DNA of 64,000 nucleotides from Ignavibacteriota bacterium (GTDB lineage Bacteria > Bacteroidota > Ignavibacteria > Ignavibacteriales > Melioribacteraceae), in contig PAAX01000015.1 in NCBI GenBank assembly GCA_002698995.1, forward strand, positions 1 through 64,000, read 5' to 3'. A program made the position numbers and the translations under genes. Under the pieces are notes generated by a model. The model made no database searches. It saw only the letters and a list, made by a program, of their open reading frames with translations, and was not told the origin of the DNA. Shown piece by piece: positions 18,601-26,691 of the stretch (position 1 is the first letter of the stretch; each line of letters begins with the position of its first letter).

Positions 18601-18810
18601 AAAAAAGATGAATTTAGTTGGTGGGTTACTGGTTGGAGCGATGCTTTAAGTGAAATGAATTATATTAGAACAGGTTATAAATCTAATGGGCTTTTGGATA
18701 TTCATTATGTTAATGATGAAGATATTAAGAAAAAAAATAGTTACGCAGTTTATATTAAATCCGGTGCATATAAATCAAAAAAATTAAAAATGATGTCCGA
18801 ATTTAAATAG
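15640..18810 (+). CDS. PEP/pyruvate-binding protein fused to a nucleotidyltransferase domain
   Basis: A 1056-residue multidomain cytoplasmic protein. Residues about 45-135 look like a GAF-like sensor domain. Residues about 340-710 form a PPDK/PEP-synthase ATP-grasp (KLGGKSSGVF near 345, VRSSSLLEDQMGASFSGKY from 447, ILQCRPQSKG near 705). A further segment has GPGRWGSRGD near 789. Near the C-terminus, VFGSTFEGTAGPGSDIDL (from 961) is a nucleotidyltransferase GS...DxD motif with Asp975 and Asp977. The phosphohistidine swivel and PEP-binding TIM barrel of true PEP synthase are missing, so this is not PEP synthase. Function is unknown; ATP-dependent phosphoryl or nucleotidyl transfer is inferred. 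Confidence 0.75.
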   Translation: MAKNKQLSEIVNDLDERAKELRCLYKVENILNNNELKVEELFLALINVIPSGWQYPHLCQVKIIIRDMTIKSENYEESKIIITKNISVRGKVIGEIAVSYTAHPYDYDREAFLSEESNLLKTIADRIGHYVLHHDLNLIFKKFQNVSLPEVQENAGEWKIILDMLRKTDPILFMSILRKLLHNLVLRGSEEAEILMSQSSISIKAGDERVHVDENRPLKKKIINNYDEYINAILKLTSENFEKDEILLRIQKWMQEEKSIPLVRILEARESTLAEISDAIRKYYHLAPEKFELSPSIIKGLRVSLVRRFFTEDLNYIGIAKEFVKLTDFYKLIDKMIYQPTSQGKLGGKSSGVFIASNILEKRAEDVEILRNIKIPKTWFVASDCVLSFMRYNNLEEVLEQKYKELNELRLEYPLLVQLFKNSEFPPEIEKGLAAALDDFGDTPLIVRSSSLLEDQMGASFSGKYKSLFLANQGSKEDRLDALKDAVAEVYASTFAPDPIEYRAERGLLDFHEEMGVMIQEVVGNKIGKYYFPSYAGVAFSNNEFRWSTRIKREDGLVRIVPGLGTRAVDRVGDDYPILLAPGQPDLSVNMTLEDSLKYSPKRMDVINLESNEFETISIDKMVKEYAENYPGLKQIISIVDQHRVRQPNVMDDIASSDYVVTFDGLVKNTRFVKKMNEILKTLQDSLTTPVDIEFASDGKDFYILQCRPQSKGSDLAPDTIPTNIPDDKVIFSANKHISNGKVPEITHIVYVDPVKYGEIPDIENMKKVGRAVGKLNTLLPRKKFILMGPGRWGSRGDIKLGVNVTYSDISNSAVLLEIAKKKGNYVPDLSFGTHFFQDLVEASIRYIPLYPDDKGIKFNEEFLTSSKNIFEELIPDYKKLAEVIKVIDVPNSTKGKILKIMVNADNNEALAFISEPGADLVITDHVADNKSDHWKWRLTMVENLASRIDGDKFGIKEMYVFGSTFEGTAGPGSDIDLVFHVDQNEFKKDEFSWWVTGWSDALSEMNYIRTGYKSNGLLDIHYVNDEDIKKKNSYAVYIKSGAYKSKKLKMMSEFK

Positions 18811-18825
18811 AATTCAAGTTTATGC

Positions 18826-18856
18826 TTGACAATAAATAAATAGAAGTTAATATTTG
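18826..18856 (+). promoter_or_regulatory. Predicted promoter of the his operon
   Basis: A perfect TTGACA (18826-18831), a 16-bp spacer and TAATAT (18848-18853) extended by TTG. The predicted start is near 18860, only about 8 bases before the leader peptide ATG. Confidence 0.6.
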
Positions 18857-18867
18857 TATTCAAAATT

Positions 18868-18933
18868 ATGAAAAATATACCGGCTACATATCATTTACAT
18901 CATCATCATTTTAACTCTAAGAGAGCCGGGTAG
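18868..18933 (+). CDS. hisL: His operon leader peptide
   Basis: A 21-codon open frame starts with ATG 8-15 bases after the predicted promoter and ends with TAG just before the attenuator. It contains five histidine codons in six positions (HLHHHH, codons 9-14), the hallmark of a his attenuator leader. No Shine-Dalgarno precedes it, so translation may begin on a near-leaderless mRNA. Its last codons form the anti-terminator strand. The peptide itself probably has no function beyond sensing charged tRNA-His. Confidence 0.85.
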   Translation: MKNIPATYHLHHHHFNSKRAG

Positions 18934-18973
18934 AACTATAAATAAAAATTAATTGTTATTTAAAACCCCGGCT
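18880..18973 (+). promoter_or_regulatory. His attenuator: alternative 1:2 and 2:3 pairing
   Basis: Segment 1 CCGGCT (18880-18885) can pair with segment 2 AGCCGG (18924-18929). Segment 2 AGCCGGG (18924-18930) can instead pair with segment 3 CCCGGCT (18967-18973), which is part of the 5' arm and loop of the terminator. A ribosome stalled on the His codons (18892-18909) would cover the region between and favour 2:3 pairing, that is, read-through. This is classical transcription attenuation, inferred from complementary segments. Confidence 0.8.
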
Positions 18974-18988
18974 TGTTCGGGGTTTTTT
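18962..18988 (+). terminator. His attenuator terminator
   Basis: AAAACCCCG (18962-18970) pairs with CGGGGTTTT (18978-18986) around a 7-nt loop, followed by T residues. It lies between the leader peptide and hisG, so it is a regulated terminator. Confidence 0.9.
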
Positions 18989-19008
18989 CATTTTAAACGG
19001 AAATATGT

Positions 19009-19878
19009 ATGAACGGAAATAACTTAAAGTTAGCAATACAGAAAAAGGGAAGATTAACTGATAAAACTCTTTCACTCCTTAGATCATCCGGAATTGATAT
19101 TGATAATTATTCTGACAGATTAACAGTTTCAGCAAGAAATTTTGATTTAGATATTCTTTTTCTTCGTGATGATGATATTCCTGAATATGTTCAGGACGGA
19201 GTTGCTGATATTGGTGTTGTTGGAGAAAATGTACTTCTTGAAAAACAATCAGATGTTTCATTAATTAAAAAACTTGGTTACAGTAGATGCAGATTAATGA
19301 TTGCATCACCAAATGATTTTATTTATGAAAATTTGATACAGCTTGAAGATAAACGAATAGCGACTTCTTATCCAAATATTTTAAAAAAATATCTTACAGA
19401 AAATAATGTAAATGCTAAAATAATAGATATCAGCGGTTCTGTAGAAATAGCACCTGCTCTTGGAATTGCAGATTTTATTTGTGATATAGTTTCAACCGGA
19501 AATACTCTGAAATTACACAAATTGAAAACTATCGAAAAAGTAATTGATTCGGAAGCTGTTCTTATTTCAAGAAATAATATTACTAAGGATTCAACAAAAA
19601 ATGAATTGCTTAGTAAATTGGTACAGAGAATAGAATCTTCAATAACTGCAAAATCTTCAAAATATTTGATGATGAATATTCCAGCTTCATCATTAGAAAA
19701 TATAAAGAAGATAATTCCGGCACTTAAAAGTCCTACAGTGCTGCCTCTAGCAGATGAAGGAATGCTTGCTGTACATGCTGTTATTCCAAATGATCTTTTC
19801 TGGGATATTGTTGATAAACTAAAATCCGAAGGAGCGTCGGGAATATTAATTTTTCCAATAGAGAATTTAATACCATGA
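19009..19878 (+). CDS. hisG: ATP phosphoribosyltransferase (long form)
   Basis: A 289-residue enzyme making phosphoribosyl-ATP from ATP and PRPP, the first and feedback-controlled step of histidine synthesis. The N-terminus LKLAIQKKGRL, the GVADIGVVGENVL segment and DIVSTGNTLK (PRPP loop) are diagnostic. The roughly 75-residue C-terminal extension ending ASGILIFPIENLI is the regulatory ACT-like domain of the long HisG form, so no HisZ partner is needed. It is the first structural gene after the attenuator, and its stop overlaps hisD by ATGA. Confidence 0.97.
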   Translation: MNGNNLKLAIQKKGRLTDKTLSLLRSSGIDIDNYSDRLTVSARNFDLDILFLRDDDIPEYVQDGVADIGVVGENVLLEKQSDVSLIKKLGYSRCRLMIASPNDFIYENLIQLEDKRIATSYPNILKKYLTENNVNAKIIDISGSVEIAPALGIADFICDIVSTGNTLKLHKLKTIEKVIDSEAVLISRNNITKDSTKNELLSKLVQRIESSITAKSSKYLMMNIPASSLENIKKIIPALKSPTVLPLADEGMLAVHAVIPNDLFWDIVDKLKSEGASGILIFPIENLIP

Positions 19879-21164
19879 AAAAATACAACTATTCAAAACT
19901 TACAAATGATGAAATAAATAATTTATTGAAAAGACCTTCAATAAGAATTGAAGATACTTTTGAAGTTGTTAAACCGATGCTTGATAATATAAAGAAGAAC
20001 GGTTTGAGTGCAGTAAAATCTTATGCTGAAAAATTTGATAATTTTTCTGCGAAAGAACTAAAAGTATCTCAAGAGGAATTTGAATCAGCAGAAAGTGAAT
20101 TAAGTAATGAAATTAAAAATGCGATTGAATCTGCATATAAGAACATATATAAATTTCATGAATTACAGTTCCCAAAATCATATGAAGTTGAAACACAGAA
20201 TGGAATCTTTTGCAAAAGAGAATTTAAAGCTATTGAAAATGTTGGATTGTATATTCCAGGTGGAACAGCAATTCTACCTTCAACAATGTTAATGTTGGGA
20301 ATACCGGCTAAAATAGCGGGTTGTAAGAGAATAGTTGCAGTTTCACCTGCAAGTGAAAAAATTCATCCGGCAATTTTGTATGCTGCAAACCTTTGCGGTA
20401 TTAAAGAATTTTACAAAGTTGGGGGATCTCAAGCAATCGGATTGTTGGCTTTTGGTACAAAAGAAATTTCAAAAGTGGATAAAATATTTGGTCCTGGAAA
20501 TCAGTTTGTTACAGCATCAAAAATGATTGTATCTATGGATGCTGACGGCTGTGCGGTAGATATGCCCGCTGGTCCAAGTGAAGTTCTTGTAATTGCTGAT
20601 GCAAATGCCAATCCTAATTTTATTGCTGCTGATCTTCTATCACAAGCAGAACATGGGAACGATTCTCAAGTGATTTTATTAACTAATTCTGATTCATTAA
20701 TAGATGCAGTTGAACAAGTATTATTATTCCAATTAGAAAATCTTGATAGAAAATTATTTGCTTCCGAAGCATTGAAAAATTCTTTCTCTTTACTGTTTGA
20801 AGATATTAATAAAGCCATTGATTTCAGCAATCAATATGCACCTGAGCACTTGATAATAAATTGTAAAAATGCGGATGAAATTGCAGTCAAAATAATTAAT
20901 GCCGGTTCGGTATTTGTTGGTGAATATTCACCTGAAAGTGTTGGTGATTATGCATCAGGTACAAATCATAGTTTACCGACATATGGTTTTGCAAAAGCAT
21001 ACAGCGGTTTATCTGTAGAAGCTTTTATGAAATCAATTACATTTCAGAAACTTACTTTTGAAGGACTTAAGAGTATATCAAAAACAGTAATTACATTAGC
21101 TGAAACTGAAAAATTAGATGCCCACGCAAACGCAGTTAAAATTAGGATTCAAAATGGAAATTAA
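19875..21164 (+). CDS. hisD: Histidinol dehydrogenase
   Basis: A 429-residue zinc enzyme that oxidises histidinol to histidine in two NAD-dependent steps. Signatures include GLYIPGGTAILPSTMLM, GPGNQFVTASK, AGPSEVLVIAD, SQAEHG and APEHL, with the usual Glu/His/Asp zinc and catalytic residues. Length is typical. It overlaps hisG by four bases and hisC by eleven, implying coupled translation. In this operon it performs the last two pathway steps, although gene order places it second, as in many bacteria. Confidence 0.97.
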   Translation: MKKYNYSKLTNDEINNLLKRPSIRIEDTFEVVKPMLDNIKKNGLSAVKSYAEKFDNFSAKELKVSQEEFESAESELSNEIKNAIESAYKNIYKFHELQFPKSYEVETQNGIFCKREFKAIENVGLYIPGGTAILPSTMLMLGIPAKIAGCKRIVAVSPASEKIHPAILYAANLCGIKEFYKVGGSQAIGLLAFGTKEISKVDKIFGPGNQFVTASKMIVSMDADGCAVDMPAGPSEVLVIADANANPNFIAADLLSQAEHGNDSQVILLTNSDSLIDAVEQVLLFQLENLDRKLFASEALKNSFSLLFEDINKAIDFSNQYAPEHLIINCKNADEIAVKIINAGSVFVGEYSPESVGDYASGTNHSLPTYGFAKAYSGLSVEAFMKSITFQKLTFEGLKSISKTVITLAETEKLDAHANAVKIRIQNGN

Positions 21165-22212
21165 TTCTTTGGTAAGAGAAAATATTAAGAAGCTTAAACC
21201 GTATACTTCTGCACGTCAAGGTTATTTAAGTGGAATTCTTCTTGATGCAAATGAAAACAGCTTTGGAAGTGTTGTTGAAAGTAACCTTCAGTTAAATCGT
21301 TATCCTGATCCAAATCAAAATATACTTAGGGATAAGTTAAGTAATTATTTAAAAATCAAAAAAGAAAATTTATTTGTTGGTGTCGGCTCTGATGAGATAA
21401 TAGATTTATTAGTGAGAATATTCTGCGAACCTAGAATTGATAATGTAATTATTACAGAACCTACTTATGGAATGTATAAAGTTGCCTGCGATATAAGCAA
21501 TGTAGCGGCCAAAACTGTTCCTCTTAATAATGAGTTTCAACTCGATATCAATTCAATCAAAAATTCAGTTGATGAAAATACTAAACTTGTTTTCTGCTGT
21601 TCCCCTAATAATCCAACGGGCAATCTGCTTTATAAAAAAAATATATTAGAAACTGCAAAATCAATAAATGGATTGCTGATTGTTGACGAAGCTTATGTTG
21701 ATTTTATCGAATCAGGTTCTTCAATAGATTTAATAAATGAACAAAATAATATTATAGTAATGAGAACTTTTTCCAAAGCATGGGGATTAGCCGGAATTAG
21801 AGCCGGATACTGTATTGCTGATAAAAGTATTATCGATTATCTGTTCAAAATAAAATCACCATACAACCTGAATAAAATGACTTCTGATATAATTTTAAGT
21901 GCATTAGATAATATTCAGAAGAAAAATTATTTTATTGAGCAGATTAATCAACAGAAAGAATTATTAATCAATCAGTTAAAGAAAAACAAATATGTTGATA
22001 AGATATTTCCTTCCGATGCAAATTTTGTGTTAGTAAAATTCAAAAACGGAAAATATCTTTATGATGAGCTTGTGAAGAAAGGAATAATTTTAAGAGATAG
22101 AAGCGGACAATTAAATTTGCAGAACTGTATTAGAATTACGATTGGAAATGAAGAAGAAAATAATATTCTTATAAAAGAATTGGAAAGGTTTAATGAAGAA
22201 AATATTTATTGA
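21154..22212 (+). CDS. hisC: Histidinol-phosphate aminotransferase
   Basis: A 352-residue fold-type I PLP enzyme converting imidazole acetol phosphate to histidinol phosphate. RYPDPNQNILRDKLSNY near the N-terminus, CSPNNPTGN, VDEAYVDF, and RTFSKAWGLAGIRAGY with the PLP lysine (SKAW) are clear. I start it at the ATG giving MEINSLV, with AGGA about 7 bases upstream; an in-frame start 36 bases earlier lies deeper in hisD and has no binding site. It overlaps hisD by 11 bases and hisB by 20. Confidence 0.95.
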   Translation: MEINSLVRENIKKLKPYTSARQGYLSGILLDANENSFGSVVESNLQLNRYPDPNQNILRDKLSNYLKIKKENLFVGVGSDEIIDLLVRIFCEPRIDNVIITEPTYGMYKVACDISNVAAKTVPLNNEFQLDINSIKNSVDENTKLVFCCSPNNPTGNLLYKKNILETAKSINGLLIVDEAYVDFIESGSSIDLINEQNNIIVMRTFSKAWGLAGIRAGYCIADKSIIDYLFKIKSPYNLNKMTSDIILSALDNIQKKNYFIEQINQQKELLINQLKKNKYVDKIFPSDANFVLVKFKNGKYLYDELVKKGIILRDRSGQLNLQNCIRITIGNEEENNILIKELERFNEENIY

Positions 22213-23050
22213 TAAAGAAATATTGGATTTTGATAATCCATTAAGTAAAAACTTGATTGCATCTTTGATAAAATTAAGTCAAAAAGGATTTCAGTTATTC
22301 AGTAATCTTGAAGATGAAAAAGCATTATTGGTTATATCAAATGAAGATATTGTAGTTAATCAGAGTGAACCTAGTTATGATTATCTGCTTAGCAGCAATA
22401 AAAATAAAATTATCCTTGATAATAAAAGAGAATTTGATTCTTTTAAATCAGCTGTTACTGAAATATGCTCAAGAAAAATAAGTTATGAAAGAAGTACAAA
22501 CGAGACAAGGATAAAACTTAATATTAATATTGACGGAAATGGGACTTATGATATAAAAACGGGAATTGGTTTTTTCGATCATATGCTCGAGCAGCTTTCA
22601 AAGCATTCCAATATTGATATCTTTTTAAGCTGTAAAGGAGATCTTAATGTTGATGAACATCATACTGTTGAAGATGTTGGAATAGCTCTAGGTGAAGCTA
22701 TTAAAGATGCTCTTGGAAACAAACTTGGAATTAAAAGATTTGGATTCTTTCTTCCAATGGATGATTCTATCTCAGCATGTGCTATTGATTTGAGCGGTAG
22801 ATCTCAGCTTAATTATAAAGTGAAATTTGAAAGAGAGAAAATTGGTGAGCTCCCTACAGATTTGATTGAAGAATTTTTTAAGGGGTTTTCTCTCGGCTCA
22901 AAATCTAATATTTATATTAGAGCAAAAGGAAAAAATGAACATCACAAAGTGGAAGCAATGTTTAAATGTTTTGCTAAATCATTAAATGAAGCATGCTCAT
23001 TAGATCAAAGAAGTGAAAGAAGGCTTCCAACAACAAAAGGTTTGTTATGA
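22193..23050 (+). CDS. hisB: Imidazoleglycerol-phosphate dehydratase with vestigial N-terminal domain
   Basis: A 285-residue protein. Residues about 94-285 form a complete IGP dehydratase with the metal-binding motifs FFDHMLEQLSKH, DEHHTVEDVG and HHKVEAMFK. Residues 1-93 are extra. They begin MKKIFIDKE, which resembles the FIDRDGT start of the HisB histidinol-phosphatase (HAD) domain, but lack the DxD pair and are about 70 residues shorter than that domain. The phosphatase activity is therefore probably lost. No other histidinol phosphatase lies in the operon. Confidence 0.9.
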   Translation: MKKIFIDKEILDFDNPLSKNLIASLIKLSQKGFQLFSNLEDEKALLVISNEDIVVNQSEPSYDYLLSSNKNKIILDNKREFDSFKSAVTEICSRKISYERSTNETRIKLNINIDGNGTYDIKTGIGFFDHMLEQLSKHSNIDIFLSCKGDLNVDEHHTVEDVGIALGEAIKDALGNKLGIKRFGFFLPMDDSISACAIDLSGRSQLNYKVKFEREKIGELPTDLIEEFFKGFSLGSKSNIYIRAKGKNEHHKVEAMFKCFAKSLNEACSLDQRSERRLPTTKGLL

Positions 23051-23634
23051 TTGCATTAATTGATTATGGTGCAGGAAACACAGCTTCCGTTGCGAATGCA
23101 CTTGAAGATATTGGAACAGATTTCAAAATTGTTAAATCGGAAATACCAATCTGCAATGCTGATAAAATAATACTTCCCGGAGTTGGTGAAGCATCATTTG
23201 CGATGCAGAAAATTCATATGCTTAATCTTTTTAGCTTGTTAAGGTTATTGAAAAAACCTTTCCTTGGTATTTGTTTGGGAATGCAGATTCTTTGCGAAAA
23301 GTCAAAAGAAGGAGATGTTGCTTGTCTTGGAATTTTTGATTCAACAGTTGAAAAATTTGATAACTCTAAATTAAATGTTCCGCATATGGGTTGGAATAAA
23401 GTTGAGTTTGTAAAAGAATCTAAGCTGTTTGAAGGCATTCCAAATAAAACTGATTTTTATTTTGCTAATTCTTTTTATGTCCCGATTATCAACTATACAA
23501 TAGCTTCATCTGAATACGGAATTGAATTTTCTGCAGCTATTGAAAAAGATAATTTTTATGGAGTACAATTTCATCCTGAAAAATCGGGAGAAGCCGGACT
23601 TAAAATACTAAAAAATTTCGTGGAAAAATGTTAG
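23047..23634 (+). CDS. hisH: Imidazole glycerol phosphate synthase, glutaminase subunit
   Basis: A 195-residue class I glutamine amidotransferase that supplies ammonia to HisF. The nucleophile Cys76 lies in GICLGMQ, and the His/Glu pair of the triad in GVQFHPEKSG near the C-terminus. The N-terminus IALIDYGAGN is typical. It overlaps hisB by ATGA and hisA by seven bases. HisF is encoded two genes later, so the two subunits can be made together. Confidence 0.97.
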   Translation: MIALIDYGAGNTASVANALEDIGTDFKIVKSEIPICNADKIILPGVGEASFAMQKIHMLNLFSLLRLLKKPFLGICLGMQILCEKSKEGDVACLGIFDSTVEKFDNSKLNVPHMGWNKVEFVKESKLFEGIPNKTDFYFANSFYVPIINYTIASSEYGIEFSAAIEKDNFYGVQFHPEKSGEAGLKILKNFVEKC

Positions 23635-24347
23635 TCATACCTGCAATTGATATTATTGATAATAAGGTTGTAAGACTTACCAAAGGGGATTACAATACCT
23701 CTAAAATATACTCTGATAATCCAATAGATTTAGTCGAAAAGTTTATCCAACATGGAATAAAAAGAATTCATATTGTTGATTTAGAAGCATCAAAACTTGG
23801 ATCATTTACTTGTCTAAACTTACTAAGTAGAATAAAGAAGAATTACAATACAGAAATTGAATTTGGCGGTGGTATTAGAAATTTAGATGATATTAAAACC
23901 CTTTCTGATATTGGTATAGATTTTTTTATTCTTGGTTCAATCACCGTTAAAGATGAAAATGAAGTTTCTGAAATGATCCAAATGCTTGATAAAAAGAGAT
24001 TCATTTTTGCTGCAGATGTTCTTAATAATGAAATCAAAATCAGCGGTTGGACAGAATCATCTAATATTACTATTGAGGATTATATTTCAAAATGGCTTGC
24101 TAATGGAATAAGTAATTATCTTTGTACAGATATTAGTAAAGATGGAATGTTAGTCGGACCGAATTTTAATCTTTACAAAGATATTATGAAAAAATATCCG
24201 GAGGTTGATTTAATAGCTTCCGGTGGTATTAGCGGAGTAAATGATTTAATTCAATTAGAAAATAATAGTCTTAAGTATGCCGTTGTTGGAAAAGCATTTT
24301 ACGAAGGGAAAATATCATTAGAGGAGATGAGCAAATTTGCTAAGTAA
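23628..24347 (+). CDS. hisA: ProFAR isomerase (HisA)
   Basis: A 239-residue (beta/alpha)8 isomerase acting before HisHF. The N-terminus [19 protein letters not shown] carries catalytic Asp8; the second-half Asp lies in CTDISKDGM. The phosphate-binding loops FGGGIRN and ASGGISG are present. This is the canonical copy; a more divergent HisA-like gene lies at 50017-50769. It overlaps hisH by seven bases and hisF by eleven. Confidence 0.96.
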   Translation: MLVIPAIDIIDNKVVRLTKGDYNTSKIYSDNPIDLVEKFIQHGIKRIHIVDLEASKLGSFTCLNLLSRIKKNYNTEIEFGGGIRNLDDIKTLSDIGIDFFILGSITVKDENEVSEMIQMLDKKRFIFAADVLNNEIKISGWTESSNITIEDYISKWLANGISNYLCTDISKDGMLVGPNFNLYKDIMKKYPEVDLIASGGISGVNDLIQLENNSLKYAVVGKAFYEGKISLEEMSKFAK

Positions 24348-25092
24348 AAGAATAATACCCTGCCTTGATATTAAAGAGGGAAGAGTTGTAAAAGGTACAA
24401 ATTTTATAAATCTTAGAGATGCCGGTTCCGCAGTTGAATTAGCTGAGAGATACTATCATGAGAAAGCTGATGAACTTGTATTTCTTGATATTACTGCAAC
24501 AGAGGAGAAAAGAAAGACTTTAGTAGAACTTGTTAAGGAGATTTCAAAAGTAATTAGAATCCCTTTTACTGTTGGGGGTGGAATATCATCAATTGAAGAT
24601 ATTGATGCACTTCTAAAAGCTGGTGCGGATAAAGTTTCCCTGAACAGCTCGATTGTAAGAAATCCAAGATTGATTGAAGAAGGAGCTAAGAGATTTGGGA
24701 GTCAAGCCATAGTAGCCGCAATTGATGTAAAAAAAATAGGAAATGATTATTCAGTTTTTATAAAAGGTGGAAAAGAGAAAACTGAATTAGAAGGATTCTT
24801 ATGGTGCAAACAATCAGAAGAACTTGGAGCGGGAGAAATTCTTTTAACCTCCATGGACAAAGATGGTACAAAGGATGGTTATGATCTGGAGTTCCTTAAA
24901 AAACTAACTGATCAAGTGAGAATACCAGTCATTGCTTCTGGAGGAGCGGGAACTAAAGAGCATTTTCTTGACGCATTTAAAAATGCTAATGTTGATGCAT
25001 GTTTAGCAGCAAGTCTCTTCCATTTTAAGGAATTGGAAATTAATGATTTGAAAAATTATTTAAAAGAAAACGGAATTCAAATTAGAGGTTAA
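24337..25092 (+). CDS. hisF: Imidazole glycerol phosphate synthase, cyclase subunit
   Basis: A 251-residue (beta/alpha)8 cyclase producing imidazole glycerol phosphate and AICAR with HisH. The start [19 protein letters not shown] contains catalytic Asp11; FTVGGGIS and IASGGAG are the phosphate loops, and VAAIDVK and [13 protein letters not shown] are also conserved. The start codon is TTG at 24337, with GAGGAGA upstream at 24321-24327, inside the end of hisA. Forty-seven bases separate it from hisIE. Confidence 0.96.
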   Translation: MLSKRIIPCLDIKEGRVVKGTNFINLRDAGSAVELAERYYHEKADELVFLDITATEEKRKTLVELVKEISKVIRIPFTVGGGISSIEDIDALLKAGADKVSLNSSIVRNPRLIEEGAKRFGSQAIVAAIDVKKIGNDYSVFIKGGKEKTELEGFLWCKQSEELGAGEILLTSMDKDGTKDGYDLEFLKKLTDQVRIPVIASGGAGTKEHFLDAFKNANVDACLAASLFHFKELEINDLKNYLKENGIQIRG

Positions 25093-25139
25093 TAGATAAC
25101 TTCATAAAGATCAAAGTATTCCATTTTATTGAGGAAAGT

Positions 25140-25745
25140 ATGATTGACATAAACAAAATTAATTTTGATAAGATGAATGGACTGGTTCCGGTTATTGTAA
25201 CAGATAATATTACCGGACAAGTTTTGATGCTCGGATTTATGAACAGGGAAGCAGTTCATAAAACGGTTGCTGAAAATAAAGTTACTTTTTACAGCCGTTC
25301 AAAAGAAAGATTATGGACCAAAGGAGAGACTTCTGGTAATTATCTTGAATTAGTTGATATAAAAATTGACTGCGATAATGATACACTGTTAATTACAGCA
25401 AATCCTAAAGGAAATACTTGTCATTTAGATCAATATTCTTGTTTTGGTTTAGAAAAAGAGAATTACAAATTTCTTCAGTACTTAGATGATCTTATAAAAT
25501 TTAGAAAAAAAGAACTTCCCGAAAATTCTTATACAACAAAATTATTCAAGCAAGGGGAAAATAGAATAATTCAGAAAGTTGGCGAAGAAGCAATTGAAAC
25601 CGTTATTGCCGCAAAGAATAATGATAGAGAAGAGTTAATAAATGAATCAGCCGACTTGCTGTTTCACTTGCTAGTTATGCTTAATCAAAAGGAAATTCCA
25701 TTTAATGATGTAATCTCAGAATTAGAGAAAAGACATCGCAAGTAA
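25140..25745 (+). CDS. hisIE: Bifunctional PR-AMP cyclohydrolase / PR-ATP pyrophosphatase
   Basis: A 201-residue fusion catalysing steps two and three of histidine synthesis. The HisI half (about 1-110) has FYSRSKERLWTKGETSGN and the zinc ligands in DCDNDTLL and GNTCH. The HisE half (about 115-201) has a MazG-like helical motif GEEAIETVIAA and ESADLLFHLLVML. GAGGAAAG precedes the ATG. It is the last gene of the operon; the 154 bases after it separate it from convergent trpA and show no strong terminator. Confidence 0.96.
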   Translation: MIDINKINFDKMNGLVPVIVTDNITGQVLMLGFMNREAVHKTVAENKVTFYSRSKERLWTKGETSGNYLELVDIKIDCDNDTLLITANPKGNTCHLDQYSCFGLEKENYKFLQYLDDLIKFRKKELPENSYTTKLFKQGENRIIQKVGEEAIETVIAAKNNDREELINESADLLFHLLVMLNQKEIPFNDVISELEKRHRK

Positions 25746-25899
25746 TGGCATGGTTTGTAGAGCTTTGTTAAACCTGATTTAGCTGACCATAACTTCTATT
25801 TTTTTTGATATTGAGTTAATATCCTCCTAGTTACAAACGATATACTTGATTAATGATAGAAACGAATATTCCTCATTAAATTATAATAATGATTTATTA

Positions 25900-26691
25900 T
25901 TAAAGAGAATCTTCTCTACATGCAGAAGAAAGTTCACTTACTAATTTTAATGTATTTGTAAACTTATCATCATCTGCTCTCAAGGATTTAATTACAGCGC
26001 TGCCGACTATAAATCCATCTGTATAATTTTTATAATCTTTAATATTCTCGGGAGATGATATTCCAAATCCAAGCATCATTTTATTATTCGAAATAATTTT
26101 ATAAGTCCTTTCTAAATTATGTTTTACATCATTTGTGAAAGTCTGTCTAATACCTGTTGTTCCTGTTACGCTGACACAGTATACAAACCCTGAACTTAAC
26201 TCATCAATCTTTTTTATTCTTTCTTCCGATGAAGTTGGAGTTGTTAAGAGAATTACTTCAAAATCTGAAAACTTGTTTTGGAAGAAATCTGAGTATTCTT
26301 CAAGAGGAATATCCGGTATAATCAATCCATCTATTTTACTTTCTTTTGCATCAATAATAAATTTATCAATTCCATATCTTTTAATAGGATTAGCGTAACC
26401 CATAAGGATTAGAGGCCTATCAATCTTTTCTTTTATCTTACCGGCTAATTCAAGTGAAAAATTTAAAGATACTCCATTAGACAAAGCTGCTTCGGAAGAT
26501 TTTTGAATTATTGGTCCATCTGCTAATGGATCACTGAATGGAATTCCAAGTTCTATTATATCAGCTCCTGCTTCATAAACTTTGTATGCAAGATCAACAA
26601 AATTATCTATTTTTGGATAACCGGCAGTTAAGAATATAGATAGCGCTTTTTGATTTTTATCGTTTAATTGTTTTATAGATTCGTTGATCAT
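25900..26691 (-). CDS. trpA: Tryptophan synthase alpha chain
   Basis: A 263-residue TIM barrel that cleaves indole-3-glycerol phosphate and passes indole to TrpB. Catalytic Glu47 is in [18 protein letters not shown] and Asp58 in the same stretch. The C-terminal phosphate region [13 protein letters not shown] and GFIVGSAVI is normal. It is the last gene of the trp operon, and its ATG overlaps the trpB stop by four bases, consistent with equal synthesis of the two subunits. Confidence 0.97.
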   Translation of the reverse strand: MINESIKQLNDKNQKALSIFLTAGYPKIDNFVDLAYKVYEAGADIIELGIPFSDPLADGPIIQKSSEAALSNGVSLNFSLELAGKIKEKIDRPLILMGYANPIKRYGIDKFIIDAKESKIDGLIIPDIPLEEYSDFFQNKFSDFEVILLTTPTSSEERIKKIDELSSGFVYCVSVTGTTGIRQTFTNDVKHNLERTYKIISNNKMMLGFGISSPENIKDYKNYTDGFIVGSAVIKSLRADDDKFTNTLKLVSELSSACREDSL

